64,000 nt of DNA from contig NC_035437.2 of NCBI RefSeq assembly GCF_002127325.2, positions 109,210,321 through 109,274,320 on the forward strand, given 5' to 3'. The translations under genes were made by a program, and so were the position numbers. Below are positions 32,340 to 45,433 of the stretch, in pieces (the stretch's first letter is position 1; each line of letters opens with the position of its first letter). The notes below the pieces were generated by a model, which saw nothing but the letters and a program-made list of their open reading frames with translations, searched no databases and was not told the origin of the DNA. The stretch comes from Helianthus annuus (taxonomy: Eukaryota > Streptophyta > Magnoliopsida > Asterales > Asteraceae).

Positions 32340-32640
32340 CTAGCGGTAAGACCCGTGTGCAAACACGGGTCGTTTCTTAGAAAACCATGCATAACACATA
32401 TTTACAGAACATATAGATATGTGTATAGATATTTTACCAAAACGTGTTCTTTATTATAGCTAAAAGACAACTATATAATAGGTAAATATAAAAGATTTTA
32501 ACAAACTTAACAAAAGATGTCTAACAAACTTAAAATTTAGATTGTGCAAACACGAGTGGTTTCTTAGAAAAACCATGCATAACAAATATAAACTATGATT
32601 ATAGATATATTTATATAGACTTATAAATAAAATAAATAAA
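32340..32640 (-). mobile_element. Second Helitron 3' end (Helitron 2)
   Basis: On the minus strand a perfect 8-bp hairpin (ACCCGTGT, loop TTGC) is followed by CTTACCG and CTAG|T at 32340. The stem is the same as in Helitron 1. A degenerate copy of the hairpin flank (GTGCAAACACGAGT...TTTCTTAGAAAAACCATGCATAAC) recurs at about 32536-32590. The body must extend to the right; its 5' end was not found before the Sirevirus at 60377. The genes at 32682-36088, 57371-57500 and 58929-60026 share its strand. Confidence 0.55.
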
Positions 32641-32681
32641 TAAGTCAGTCAGTAATTACTTAAAGTTTAGAGTATAAAAAC

Positions 32682-35600
32682 TTAAAGTTTAGATTCTGCT
32701 GAGTCTTGTTTTTCTTCCGTAAATGTCTGAAAAACCATTTTGATGATGTATTCTTCTTGGGCCTTCTCTTCTTTTGTTAATTCATCCATCTGCTTTTCTT
32801 TACTTCTTTGATAAAGGATGCTAGCATGTGGAGCAGTGGGTCTCCTGATTGGCAATTTTTGTTGTTTGACTGGAACCACTGCTTCCGGATAATCAGGCTT
32901 TTTAGGAGCAGTGGGATCTCTCTTCCTTAACTCTTCCAACTTTTTGCAGGTAGCAAACACCTTTTCTTCTCTCCACCTTGTAACCTGGTTTCTTGACCCA
33001 TAATCAGCAGTTATCAGCTCTTCTTTCATTCTTTTTAGTTTCAGGGTCCTTTATGGTACATTTTTCTTGTAATTGGCCCAAACCGGAGGAGTTTGCTTTA
33101 CGTTGTCTTGAATCATCTTTTGAATTCTCACTGTCTCCTCTTGCAGTTCACTGATGGTCCATTCTTTGTATTGATACTTTTCTGCCCTATACTTCTTGTA
33201 TGTTATTATGTATTCAAGATAGTAATTTCTCATGCTTTCATCATATTTTTCTGATAATTTCTGACAAAAGACTTTTGAGAACTGCTCTAAAGTTCTAACT
33301 TTACTGCGCAGGTATTGATAATTTCTTTGAATCTCTTTGTCAGACTTTCCCTCTGTATCTCTTTTAGATATATCCTCTGCTTGTTGGGCCTTTATTTTGA
33401 GATATTCTTCTATATTTCTTGGCAAAGGATAACCTTGAACAGATGGGAGTTTCCTCTTTTCAGGATCATCTTCAGAGTAGAAAGATTTGATTTCCTCCCT
33501 GACTGCTGGAAGATCTAGAGGATATTGTGCTCCTGCAAGGTCAATGGCAGTGTTTTGATTGAAGAGTTGAACTGAAGATAATGGAACAGGGTTTTGAATG
33601 GTGACAAGGGACAGTGGTTGTGTAGATGTTAGAGTTGGGGAAGTGTCATCTTCCACTACATTGTTTGTTATCTTTCTCCTTTTGTGCTTTGGAGAAGTTG
33701 GTGGTGTATTTATGAGTTCAGTGGCAGAGATTGAAGTAGTTGGTATCTGATTAACACCTGTCGAAACAACTGGTTTTCCAACCACTGTGGTCACTACAAC
33801 AGTTGATGTGTCAATTGTTGTTTTCTGCTTTTTGGCAGCTGGATTTTGTGATGGTGATATTGTTTTTGGTATGACAGTGGATTGACTGTGGGTTGATGTA
33901 GTAGTGATGGCAGTTGTTGAGATAACATTTGTTGAAACAACTGAAGTACCAACAACTGTTAATACAACGTGAGTTTTAACATCCGTTGGTTTGGAGGTTT
34001 GATGACAGGAACTTTTGCAAATTTGAGGAGTTTGTTTGGTGGTTTTGGAAGGTGTGGTTTTGCGTTGACTTACTTTTCTGGTAGGTTGTCTTCTTTTAAG
34101 TTTAGAAGTACCCTTCTCTTCTTTTTCCATCAAAACTTTCTTCTCCTCCTCAAACCTTTTAGATCCTTTCATGTTTGCCTTTAATGTAGCAAATGCATTT
34201 TGAGTCTCATCAACCTTTTTGGAACCATCTGGTCTTGGGATTTCTACCACAAGTTTTGACATTCGATCTGGTGGCATGTATAAACCATCTTCTTTTCCCT
34301 TCTTCCCTTTAATTTTCTCCCACTTTTTGACATCATCAGGATTTTCAACAAAGATGATTGAAGGAGGAGCAGTGCCAGTAGTTTGAAGCAGATGAGCTTT
34401 AATTGCTTTGATATCTGCTTGAGTATCTTTGTACCTAGCTTCCATGACATTTCTGACCATTTGAAGTTGAACTTCATGCTGTTGATCTGCATATTGTCTT
34501 TGTTTATGAAACAGAGATTGAAACAGATGTCATAGCTCAGCAGCAGATGGATCAGATGTTGCGGATGGTGCAGCAGTGGGTGTAGCCTTTTGAGCTTGTA
34601 ATAACTATTGCAGCATAGTTTTGATTTCTCCAACAGATGTGTCAAGTTTATCAACCCTCTCCATCAATTCTTTGTACTTTAAACCATCACCCAAGTTAAT
34701 GGGATCATCTGATTTCCCACCAGTGGTGGTTGTATCACTGGTTGACTTAGGAAAAGTTTCCTAAAAATCATCCACTGATGCCCCTTGTTCTCGGTACTGT
34801 GGACTTCTTTCTTCAGCAGAGCTTACCATTTTAAGGTAACCAGCGTATAATGGAAACACACCAGTGGACACTATGGTTCCCAAAGAAGAAATTGCCTTCA
34901 AGGGAATCTCACTAATGAAACTACTGTCCAGGTGTAAACCAGTGGGTTCAACAATAGTAGTAGCTGCTCCACTTGAACTACTGATAGGAATTACTTGTAA
35001 TTCCTGCAGTGTAGCTTTCTCAACTGTAGGTGGGTTAACAGAGATAGAGACACAAGACTCAGTCACTTGTTGTGGTATATTCTCATTGACAGGTGATTGA
35101 GAAGAACCGATTTTTATCTGAGCTATATCAAGTGCATCCAACAGAGGTATCATTGATTGTGGTGTCCCTGTTGATACAACCTGATCCTTTTGAGAGGATG
35201 CAGGAGGAGTTCTAGGCTCAGGTTGAGATCTTTCTTCCATCTGCTGTGAGGAAGCAGCAGCAGTGGTTTCAGGTGACTTTTGTGTTATCACAGGTGTTAC
35301 CTCTAGGATCTCGTCTTCCAGAGTCACCTTTTTGGCGGGTTTGGAGGGCTTTTGGATAGTTTTCTTTTTGATCTTTTTGGTGATTTTTTGTGTGGGTTTC
35401 ACAGATGTGGTTGTGCTTCTGTGATCACCAAGAGCAGTGGGCTCAATAACAGGGGCCTGAGGAGCAGTTGTTACTGCTAAATTCTGCTCAGGTACCTCTG
35501 TTTGGGTTTTTAAAGGTTTTGACAGCCTTGTGAATGATTCAGAAGTTTGACTGTTTATTTGAATAGGATTTCCTTGGATAAGCACATGTGCATTATCCTT

Positions 35601-36088
35601 TGAAAATTTCTTTTGAAGATAAAAACTTAAAAACCTTGGAAACAATAAAAATGATTTTTTATTAACATTCTTAACCATATAATTGAAAATTTCCTGAGAG
35701 TAGTTAAAATTTTGTTCAGCCATGATAGCATAGCCCAGGTATTGAATTTTCAATGGTATTTCATTAGAAGCTGTTGTTTTATTTGACACACACATCAGGA
35801 GGGTATGGAATAAAAACCTCGGAGCAGGAGGAAAACTGCCCTTTTCTAAAGTATCCTTTTTCATTTCTTCTTCATACCCTCTCTTAGAGAAATCAGTTTG
35901 GTACTCTGTTTTTGGGGAAGAGCTTTTACCTGTAAGATCATTGATTTTAAAAACCTCTGAAATGGTTTGAGGTGTGATGACCAATGGAATTCCCCTTATT
36001 GATGAAGTAATAGCTAAGGTCTTTTTGTCCTTAGTTTCAAGCTTTGCATTTTTCTAGAACTCTCGTTGGGTATCCACGTAGATGGTTT
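32682..36088 (-). pseudogene. Uncharacterised Asteraceae-type retroelement ORF, copy 1
   Basis: I know of no named function. The frame is kept through the whole stretch with only in-frame stops (TAG at 36056-36054 where the family probably has Trp, and others near 34758, 34605 and 33050). An N-terminal globular part (VITPQTISEVFKINDLTG, then RFLFHTLLMCVSNKTTASNEIPLKIQYLGYA) is followed by a Pro/Thr/Ser-rich middle, a short coiled coil, Thr/Val-rich repeats with TTVV and VVST words, then a Lys/Glu-rich helical C-terminus (YPLDLPAVREEIKSFYSEDDPEKRK). It is homologous along its length to 61198-63967. The N-terminus is at 57371-57500, displaced by the chromovirus. Confidence 0.65.
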
Positions 36089-38753
36089 TGTAGTAGTCCG
36101 CATTTTCGAACCTTTCTCGTTTTAGCAAGTCGTGTTGTACCTTCCATGTTTAGACACTTGTACTCTCTTTGTAATCTACTTTCGTTTCATTTGTAATTCG
36201 AGACTATTGATCATAATGAAAACGAAGGTATTTTATTCATGTTTGTGTTACACTTATGTGCGATTTTCACGTTTGAATGATATATTATCATAGACTCTCG
36301 ATTCGTTATTACGCTCAATGCTCGTTAAACTAGTTGAAACTCGTAAAATAGTGAAACTCGAAAGCTTTGTGAAACGAATAAACGTTTAAAGATTTTATTT
36401 CGTTATAAATATGGATATTATTCAAATTATTTAAACTAATTATATTAATTAAATTAATTAAATTTTTTTTATTAATAACTAGTTAATCTCGTTAGATATT
36501 AAAGTTAGTAAACTAACTTAGTTAGTTTAAACTAAAATGTTAATTTTCTTTTAATATAACTTGGTTATTTAATAGTTCAGGGGTGAGTTATGCAATTTTT
36601 GAAAGTGTAAAAGTTGCAGGGACCATTGGGCAATATGCTGAAAGTATAAGGTTAGGTTTAAATATAAAAAAAAAAGAAATAAAAAGATGCAAACCGCAGG
36701 ACTCGAACCCGGGTCAACATCTTCACACACACGCGCCTGACCAACTGAGCTGCTGGCTCTTTTGTGAACAAACCCAACACTTAAAACATATATTCACTCC
36801 TTTAAAATGGCTGATCAGCGCGACCAGCCTCATTTCTGCTCGTTTAAGCGCGAATTTTGTGTTTTTTTTGAGTTTTAAACATGTTTTAACATTAATTACT
36901 CAACTACAACCTAACCCAAACCTTCTCCTATAAATACCACACTAATCCAAGTCCTAACCACTTTACAAACTCATCTAAATCTCTCTCAAATCATCCAAAA
37001 ACGCGGCTGCAAATTGGTGTTCGGGCAGATTCATCCTACTTCACAAAAGTGAGCATATCTCACTCGTTTCTTGACCGTTTTTGCTCATTCTTTTTCCTAC
37101 TTGCTTGGTTAATCATGTAGTTTGATTCCTTGACTTCTCCTTGGAGAAATCAGACCTGGAATTGCTCCGAAATTGACCAAAAACTTTCTGTTTTGTTACA
37201 AACTTATGCAAACTTCATCCAACTTGTGTGAAACACATCTCAAACCAATGTCCTAATGCTTACAACCTCTCTTATGGTTGGTTAGGCTTAAAAACATGGT
37301 TGAGACATTTAAATCAGAGGTTAAAACCTCACAAATATTCTGTTTTAGTTAGGGTTTTACCCACAAGTAGTGTTCAAGCATGAAGCTTGATGAATGTGTG
37401 ATGGTTGGACTAGCTTGGGCTATCCTTCATAGAAATCCACTCACTACTTGATGTTTTTCCATAGATTAGTTGTTGTTATTACATTATTACTTGTAAGTTC
37501 ATGACCCTCCTTGTTGTTTATAACAACAAGTGTAGTGGTGAACAATAGAGGTACCTAAATGGAAGCTTGTTCTTCCTACCTCATGTATGAATTCTATGAC
37601 ACAAAGAGGTCCCTAAATGGAGACATTAATCTCCTACCTCATGCTTGAACCATAAGACTTTGTAATCTTTTTATTATCTAAATTATTTCATATGTATACC
37701 TAAGTAACTAAACTTGATGATAACTTAATAGTTACTTGTCAAGAATATGTTACATCATCTATGACCATGCCCTTGTTACGACTCTAATGGATCTTTGAAT
37801 CCATGAAATCATACTAACTCTTTTGAGTTTTAATAGTGTCAAGAACAAGAGTTATGCGTACAAGATGATTATTTTCACTTATGTTATTTTCCATACATTT
37901 TAGACTCCAAATCTATAATCTTCCGTTTTCCCCAAACTCACACACCTATGTTTTCCTTGTGTAGAAGGACAAGGTGCTCCGAACTAATTCATCTACAAAC
38001 TTGCTCTCGGAACTTCAAGTCACCACTTGTAAACCGTGAGTATACTCGAACCCATTTTTACTTTTAACACTTTGGGTGCAACATGTATTCTATATTAAAC
38101 GCACATGACACTTGAAACTTATTTGAAACTTACTCTATCCATTTAAACATGAAACATGAAACTTGTGAATCTTGAGACTATTTTGTGCTATGTGAACGTT
38201 TAATTCTCGTGTGTAGTTCCGCCTTAACAATAGTAGCGCTATAGGAGTAATGCACCTCCCCGTTAGTCTTTGGGGTATTGTTAGGAGGAGACATATCAAC
38301 CTCCCGTGAAACTTTGGGTTAGGTATTTTAACGCATTGGGAAACTTGGGCTATCACTTGGACTACGTAAACTAGCATGATTGAAACTATTTTATTATGTT
38401 CATGTTGGATATGAGTTTTATTCTAATATGCTATGTAAACAAACTTGTATACTCGCTCTTTGCTTTTGCATTGAACTCTATTTTAATACATGTTGCAGGT
38501 TGATTATTGAAGTATGGATGAATGATGAAACAAGTTAGGGTGGACTAGATACACACCTAGATTAATCTATCATTTTGTTTGTTATGTTATGTTATGAGAC
38601 AAAGTTGTTATTTCCTTTTGAATTATGTATGACATTTAGTTTTGAAATGAAATTTGAATTTAATTAAATATTGTCACATAGTGTTATGACGTCTCTAGCA
38701 ATCTTCACACTTCGTCTCATCCCGATGTTTCCGCCATTGGTTGGGGTGTGACA
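36089..38753 (+). repeat. 5' LTR of chromovirus
   Basis: 2665 bp from TGTAGTAGTCCGC to GGGTGTGACA. Its first bases differ from the 3' copy (TGTAACGCTCCGC). It contains an antisense tRNA-like segment at 36688-36757. Confidence 0.92.
36688..36757 (-). repeat. tRNA-derived (SINE-like) segment in chromovirus LTR
   Basis: On the minus strand it reads like a tRNA with an A box (AGCTCAGTTGGTCAG) and, about 35 bases on, a B box (GGTTCGAGTCC), followed by T-rich sequence. The stems are imperfect, so it is not called as a functional tRNA. The copy in the 3' LTR is at 55301-55370, where the B box is mutated (GTGTTCGAGTCC). Confidence 0.55.
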
Positions 38754-38756
38754 GAT

Positions 38757-38769
38757 TGGTATCAGAGCC
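38757..38769 (+). promoter_or_regulatory. Primer binding site of chromovirus
   Basis: TGGTATCAGAGCC three bases after the LTR end; tRNA-iMet type. Confidence 0.9.
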
Positions 38770-39765
38770 ATAACTATAGAGAATTAGGAAAAATTTCCAT
38801 GCTTTTGCCCTAATCTATAGTTCTAGGAATTTTGCCTCTTATTTGTTGTTTAAAACTTTGTACTCTACCATGCATGCTTCCTAGCTATACTTTTGATTAA
38901 ATTTATGTGCCTTTCCTAAGGCTAACACGAATACACTTATGCTATTTTTATAATCTTGTAACACCAACGAGAAGAATTTACCAAAATAGGCGTGAAACCC
39001 ACAATTTGGTAAACGACTCTCATTCTACCTTTAATCTATTTTGCACGAAATTTCACCATTAAGCTAGGAGTGACATCCACAACTTAATCGTAATTTCCAT
39101 TTCAACTCTAGTGGACCCTCGTCAAAGTGTCAAAATTTTATTTTGATCGACGAGTACCAACCACATTTAGGGTACGAAATCGTCAAGTTAGGGGTGAAAC
39201 CCGCATCTCGTCGATTAAGTCCCATTCCTCGATTTTTATTCTCGCCAAAGTCCCGAATGTTTCAATCATTTAGAGATGTGTAGTAACCGGAAGGGTAAGA
39301 TACCGTTAATCGCTTCTCGACGAGAGTATCTTACTTATAGGCCAAAGCACAATATCTCTAAATCGAAAGAACTTTCGACCCACTTTGGAATAGTCGACGT
39401 TTCTCTACCCGAAACAATCCTATGTTTTATCGAGCCTCTCTTTTATGTAACTCAATTTATAGGTGATTTTATACTTGAACGTTCTTTCATTTCGAAATGT
39501 CGTTTTAATCATTTCGCACGTTATCGCAATCACAAACAATAATAATCCCTCGTGAACAAACTAAATTTACGATGCTTTCATTCATTCATGTTATGATATG
39601 TGGAATCCATGATTATGCTATATGAGATGTTTAAACATTTGTGCTATGAAACTTTTATGCAATGAGTCTTTTGTGCCATGAACCCTTTATGCTATGTGAT
39701 CAATTTCATTTTTCTAAAACAAGCATTATGACCAAGTCTCACCTATTCGCTCTTTTGAATCTTAG
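38770..39765 (+). other. Chromovirus leader, no gene seen
   Basis: About 1 kb of untranslated leader. The only open frame of any length (39276-39542) shows no family resemblance. Short direct repeats such as TAGGGGTGAAACCCGCA/TAGGAGTGACATCCACA-like phrases occur near 38985-39200. Confidence 0.55.
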
Positions 39766-40004
39766 ATGTCTTCTCGTCACTCCAACGCGTCTAGGAAGTC
39801 AAAGTCTCGCTCCACCAAGAAGATGATGGCTTTCATGGCCGATCAATTTGCGCGTGTCGTTCCAAAGGTCATTTCCGAGATTCGAGCCTCTGAAACTCCT
39901 CACTCATCCGTCGACTCTAAGGTCGAAATTCGCAAACCCGCCTCGTTCAACTTTAAGCACTTCTCGAAATTCGCAATCCCAAGCCATTCACCGGCAATGA
40001 TGGG
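39766..40004 (+). pseudogene. gag: Chromovirus gag N-terminus, frame-shifted
   Basis: ATG at 39766. A Ser/Arg/Lys-rich start (MSSRHSNASRKSKSRSTKK) is followed by a helix and the FNFKHF segment. Similarity passes into the next frame near 39975, where PKPFTGNDG is read, so one base was probably gained or lost there. Confidence 0.75.
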
Positions 40005-41570
40005 GTGACTGCTATGCTCGAGTGGTTTGACAGCATAGAGGTCACATTCATCAATAGCGATTGCCCTGACGAACTCAAGACACGTAGCGCAACCGGGGTA
40101 TTCCAAGCCCGCGCTCTTGAGTGGTGGTCGAATGAAAGAAACTTCCGTTCGAACGAGTTGGCTTATGCGTTGACCTGGGAGGAGACTAAGGCCCTAATGA
40201 TGGATGAGTTTTGTCCTCCGCATGAGCAAAGAAAGTTGGAAGAAGAATTTTGGGTTTTAAAGCAAGTTGGTGATGACAACCTAGCTTACACCACCCGTTT
40301 CAAACAACTTAGCTTCATTGTCCCTCACCTTGTTTCAACCCCTGATCGCAAGAATAGCAAGTACATCAATGGTTTGCCCCCTACCATGCGAGACACCATC
40401 GAGGCAGCCAAACTCGATAGCATCGAAGCCATTTACCGATTAGCCGCGTCCTTGAACAACAATCGCGTTCGCGATAAGCAAGCCGCAAACCCTGTTTCTT
40501 CTAAGACAGCCCATCAAATTACCCAACAATCGAATAACAATAGGGGAAAGAAGCGAAAGCAATCCAACCCCGTTTGTAACGCGATTGTGCCGCCTGTTAA
40601 CCCAAATCCTATCGCTCCTGTTGATGCCCCCAAGCCGTACACTGGGATTCACCCCAAGTGTACCACTTGTAACTTCCATCATCCCGCTAATGCTAGGTGT
40701 CGTCGTTGTGAAAATTGCAACCGTTATGGTCATACCATCAACTATTGTCGCCAAGGGCAGCCAGCTCAACCAGTTCAGCAAGCTCAGCCAGCTCAGCAAG
40801 CTCAGCCAGCCCTACCTGCTCCTCAAAACGCAAGACCCGCTAGGGCATGTTTCAAATGTGGGGATGTTAATCATCTTCGTCCCCAATGCCCTCAATGGAT
40901 CCAAGAGCAGCAGCAGCCTCCTCATGGACGCGTCTTCAACCTAAACGCAAATCAAGCACGCAACGACAATGTTGTCGTTAACGGTACGTTTCTTGTTAAC
41001 CATCTTTATGCTTCGATACTATTTGATACTGGTGCGGACAAAAGCTTTGTGTCCTTAGAATTCGAATCATTGTTAAAATGTGCACGCTCTAAGCTACCTA
41101 AGTCGTTTTCCGTTGAAGTCGCCAATGGCAAGTCTATCCTAGTCGAATCCATTCTCTTCGACTGTCGTCTCATTCTTAACGAGCACGTTTTCTCTATCGA
41201 TCTCATACCCATGCAACTGGGTAGTTTCGACGTCATCATAGGCATGGATTGGCTTCAAAAGAATCATGCCGAAATCGCTTGTCACGAGAAATTCGTTCGC
41301 TTACCTCTTCCCTCTGGTGATGTTTTACACGTTTATGGAGACCGACCTTCAAGGGGACTAAAGCTGATGTCCTGCACACAAGCAAACAAGTACTTACGCA
41401 AACAGTACTTTGCCTTTTTAGCCCACGTTGTGGAAGAAAAAGGCAAGGGAAAGAGCCTAAGTGATGTTTCAGTGGTGCGTGATTTCCCTGACGTCTTCCC
41501 TGAAGAATTGCCCGGTCCTCCTCCTCCTCGATCCGTTGATTTTCGTATTGACCTCGTACCTGGTGCAACT
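40005..41570 (+). CDS. gag-pro: Chromovirus gag core and aspartic protease
   Basis: The Retrotrans_gag domain spans about residues 1-110 (LEWFDSIEVTF at the start, ALEWWSNER near 37, EEFWVLKQVGDDNLAYTTRF near 80). Two zinc knuckles follow: CENCNRYGHTINYC near 234 and CFKCGDVNHLRPQC near 282, with Gln/Ala/Pro repeats between. The retropepsin active site LFDTGADKSFV is near 340, and VIIGMDWL near 412 is its partner signature. The last codons before 41570 encode the DLVPGAT junction to RT. Coding then stops at the inserted element; the track beyond (to 41591) is LTR sequence. Confidence 0.9.
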
Positions 41571-44500
41571 TGTGACAACTGTGTTCTGTAAGCACCGTAT
41601 AATGTAAAACAATGTTAGTTATCAATAAAACAATACGCTTTGGTGTTATTATATGTGTTCTTGTGTATAATGATTTTACAATTTGATTCGATTTCGACTT
41701 CAAACTTTAAATCACTTTCTGGAAGGTTATACGCAAACTGGTGCTTAAACGCAATCAGTTTAACGCGACGTACATTCCGGAACTGTGAAGAAAGCCAAAC
41801 ATACCCTAAATATCCCTTTCATAACTTAGAAATAAGTTTCGAAGGATTCGGTATGGCGAAAACATGTTTATTTAAACTAAAGAACTAATTACGACAAAAC
41901 TGCGAAGCGAACGTTGGTGACCGCCCGGATAATATTTAAATCCCAAAAATATTATGTTATGACTAAAAATTTATTTTTAATCAGGTCTGTGTTGAAAAAT
42001 AAATTGAAACGCCTAAAAACGTTCTTTTCAAGTTTAAGCGCGTACCGCGTGTTTCTGCGCAACACAGTGCTTATACTGCAAAACGCGGACAACGCAGCCA
42101 ACTCTCGGCAACTGAAATTTATTTCAGTAATATTTTGGCAAGATTATTTTTATATAAAAATAAAAATAATTTAGAGCGCCATAAATCGGGATTTAAACGC
42201 TAGATAAAATACCCGGTATCCAATTAAATACCCGTTTTAGCCTACATATAGCATATTTATATAAAAACTAACACTTGGACCCCCTCCCCCATATAATTTT
42301 CGGTCATATCTATGATGGCCCCACCAAGATTTCTAAAATCCTACAAAGATCTATAATGATATTACTTAGATTTAATTTGATTTTGTCTAGATATTATAAG
42401 ATATGGAAGATTGAGTTAGATCTTGTATGGATAATAAATATAACACTCCACCTCCTTCAAACCACATTCATCTCCTCCCTTCCTCTCTCTCCTCCTACAA
42501 TCGTCCCCCATCTCTCTCTCTCTACCTTCAAATCTTCAAGACTTGTTCTTCATTCAAAGCTTTGAAGGTGATCCATGGAGGTTGCAAGTTGAAGGGCATT
42601 CAAAAGGAGCTTTGTTCTAGTCTTGTTCATCATCTTTCTCACCATCATCTTCACTAGAATTTCTACCCTAGCCTTGTGCTAGTAGTAAGTCCATTCATAC
42701 TCTTGTCTCGCTTCGATTCTTGTTCGATTGTTGATTGTTTTTCACACACAAAAACTCAAACAGCTTGCTGAGTTGGATTTCCAGCCAACTTCAACAGGCT
42801 GTAACGGGGTCATTTTAAGTCGAAAAACGGAATTTCTAAAGCCTAAAATGAGTGTTTTGGAATAACTAAGCAAATGGCACTGGAATCATAATTTTTCGAG
42901 ACCGTTTACTTGTTTTAAAAGGTTATTTTTGGACAGCAGCTCAAGCTGCATTTTTATTGCAGAAAAAGTATGACATTTTCGGAGTCACAACTTAAAACCT
43001 GAATAAAATCAACCCATGAAATTTTTACAGTAGATGGACACCGTTGTCAGGACAACCCTCCAACTGGAATTTCGTCAAACGGACTTACGGTTGATTTTTA
43101 GTGAATATTTCCGTAAACTGCGATCAGAATGGTAACAAATCTGATTACAGTCGAGAAAATGATTTTTTTATAAAATATGGGTAACAAATTGGACTTTGAT
43201 ATTTTTACACAATAAATTTTGGAACATATGTCATATTCTGTAAAAATTTGGAGATTTTTAGAAAAGGTTAACTATTTTATAAAAATCCTCGAAAACAGTC
43301 CAGTTTCGAGTTATAAAGCTGAAATGAAGTATGCAACGTTTTGTTTGTCGATATGTCGATTTGGTGATTGAAAATGAACTATTGGTTTCATATAAAAGAA
43401 AATGATATGCTATTAAAGCATGGACACCTCTATTTATAGAGGATACCCTACCGAAATTTTCCGAGAATCCGAACACTTAGTAAAATATTAGAGAAAGTAG
43501 GTACGAAATAGTTGTCTAACTATTTTTCTAATATCGATAGTTAAGTTAAAATAATTATTATTGTTTTAACAAAATAATACCTAAGTAACGCAAATCAAAA
43601 CACTAAACTCTAAGCCAAGGCACGACCCGCTCGTCTAATAGACATTAGTACGTTGTAGGTTGTCGTGTAGCGGACAGGGTTTGAGATTCGATTCAAGACG
43701 CACTACTGTGAGTACATAGTCCCCTCTTTTACTGTTTTCCAAACATTTTGGGGTGAAACACATGTGCCTACTTGTTACTTTCATGATTTCATGCTTTTAT
43801 ATCATATACTTGCTATGTTCATTAATACATCGATTTACATGACATTTTATACTACGTATGTTCATTTAGTGCATACTTAGTACATTGTTTTACATGACAT
43901 CTTCATGCTATGTATGTTCATCATACTTAGTGCATTTGTTTTACATGACATTTCACGCTATGTATGTTCATCATACTTAGTGCATTTATTTTACATGACA
44001 TTTCACGCTGTGTATGTTCATCATACTTAGTGCATTTGTTTTACATGACATTTCACGCTATGTATGTTTATCATACTTAGTGCATTTATTTTACATGACA
44101 TTTCACGCTATGTATGTTCATCATACTTAGTGCATTTGTTTTACATGACATTTCACGCTATGTATGTTCATCATACTTAGTGCATTGTTTTCACATGCTT
44201 ACATTTTGGGTATGACATTTGGATTGTTTAAGTGGGACCATATACATTCATTAACATTAGCTACGCCGCTCGTTAGTAGGTAATGGTACCATAGGAATTG
44301 ACAACTCCCGTTCCTGACATCCTGGGTATGTTTGGATGGAAGGAATGACCGAATTCGATTAAAACATTTAGACAGATAGACCTTTAATTTGTTTAAAGGT
44401 TTATCACCACAGTTGCAAGGCTTGGATGTATGCATTTTCACAATACCGCATAAATGTCTGTATTCATTATAGCATGCATTTTCCACAAAACATAACATTG

Positions 44501-45413
44501 ATTTAAACTACGTTTTACTTCAATGCATTGTTTTGTGCATTTTTACCTATGGTGTAGTTGATACATATATCACTTGCCATGCATGACATTTTGTTTACAC
44601 ATTACATGAATTGACATTTGACATAAACATTTTGATATTGACATATACATTTCATAAACATTTCGACATAAACATTTTGACATGGTTTTCACAAAGACAT
44701 TTGGCAAATGGTTTAGACATGGGCAATTTACATTGGTGGTTTGTTTGGGTAAGTGATTTGAGTAACGAGACGTGTGTAATGTGATACAAGCATGGTGGAT
44801 ACGCTGCTGGTACTTCCTATATATAAGTGCTTGTATTATATTACATGTCGTAGCATTATTTAAATCATTCAATTTGGACCTATACATTTTATACAAAGAA
44901 CAGATTTTCACAAGACAATGTTTTACAAAACAGTTTATTTTATACATCTTATTTTACTTGGTTATCCTTTTAACCATACATTATTCTTTTACTTGTACAT
45001 ATATATATCTATCATCGCTTTTCAAATGATTTATAAAACAAAACATTCTACAAGGATCATGACTGACTTTTGTTAAGCAACTTTTTCTAAACCTATAAGT
45101 CATGAATCCTAAATCAATAAAACCTATGTACTCGCCGACATTTTTATGCTGACGTACCTATTTTCATATGTGTTTCAGGAGATGATGCATAGGATTGATC
45201 AAGATACACATAGGCGGACTTGGGCCTTAGTGACAATAAAAAATGCAAGACAAGTTAATTTTGTTATACTTAATTGTTTGTTAAGACATTGTAACTCTTT
45301 TAATCAATAAAACAATATTTCAATTTTCCATGTGTTATGAAACAATGATTCTGTTACAACACTCCCCGACGATTCCGCCACGTTTTGTTGTTTTACGTGG
45401 TCGGGGTGTGACA
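41571..45413 (+). repeat. 5' LTR of non-autonomous element
   Basis: 3843 bp from TGTGACAACTGTG to GGGTGTGACA. It includes a 50-bp tandem array (about 43810-44190). Small open frames within it recur in the 3' LTR simply because the LTRs are nearly identical. Confidence 0.92.
43810..44190 (+). repeat. 50-bp tandem repeat array in 5' LTR
   Basis: Six regular copies of a 50-bp unit starting at TGTTCATCATACTTAGTGCA, at 43915, 43965, 44015, 44065, 44115 and 44165, preceded by diverged copies. Confidence 0.85.
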
Positions 45414-45420
45414 GAAAAGT

Positions 45421-45433
45421 TGGTATCAGAGCT
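45421..45433 (+). promoter_or_regulatory. Primer binding site of non-autonomous element
   Basis: TGGTATCAGAGCT, seven bases after the LTR end; tRNA-iMet type. Confidence 0.88.

Noticed and set aside
36688..36757. Functional tRNA gene
   Set aside because: A and B boxes are present but acceptor and D-stem pairing is poor; reported as tRNA-derived only.
36583..36933. 116-residue frame, repeated at 55196
   Set aside because: Lies in the chromovirus LTR and covers the antisense tRNA-like segment; not a protein gene.
42275..42657. Open frames repeated at 48858-49205, considered as a duplicated gene
   Set aside because: They are the same LTR sequence present twice; no family resemblance and no coding constraint visible.
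43810..44190. Regular 50-bp repeats, considered as CRISPR-like or satellite
   Set aside because: Units are contiguous without variable spacers and lie inside an LTR in both copies; plant DNA.
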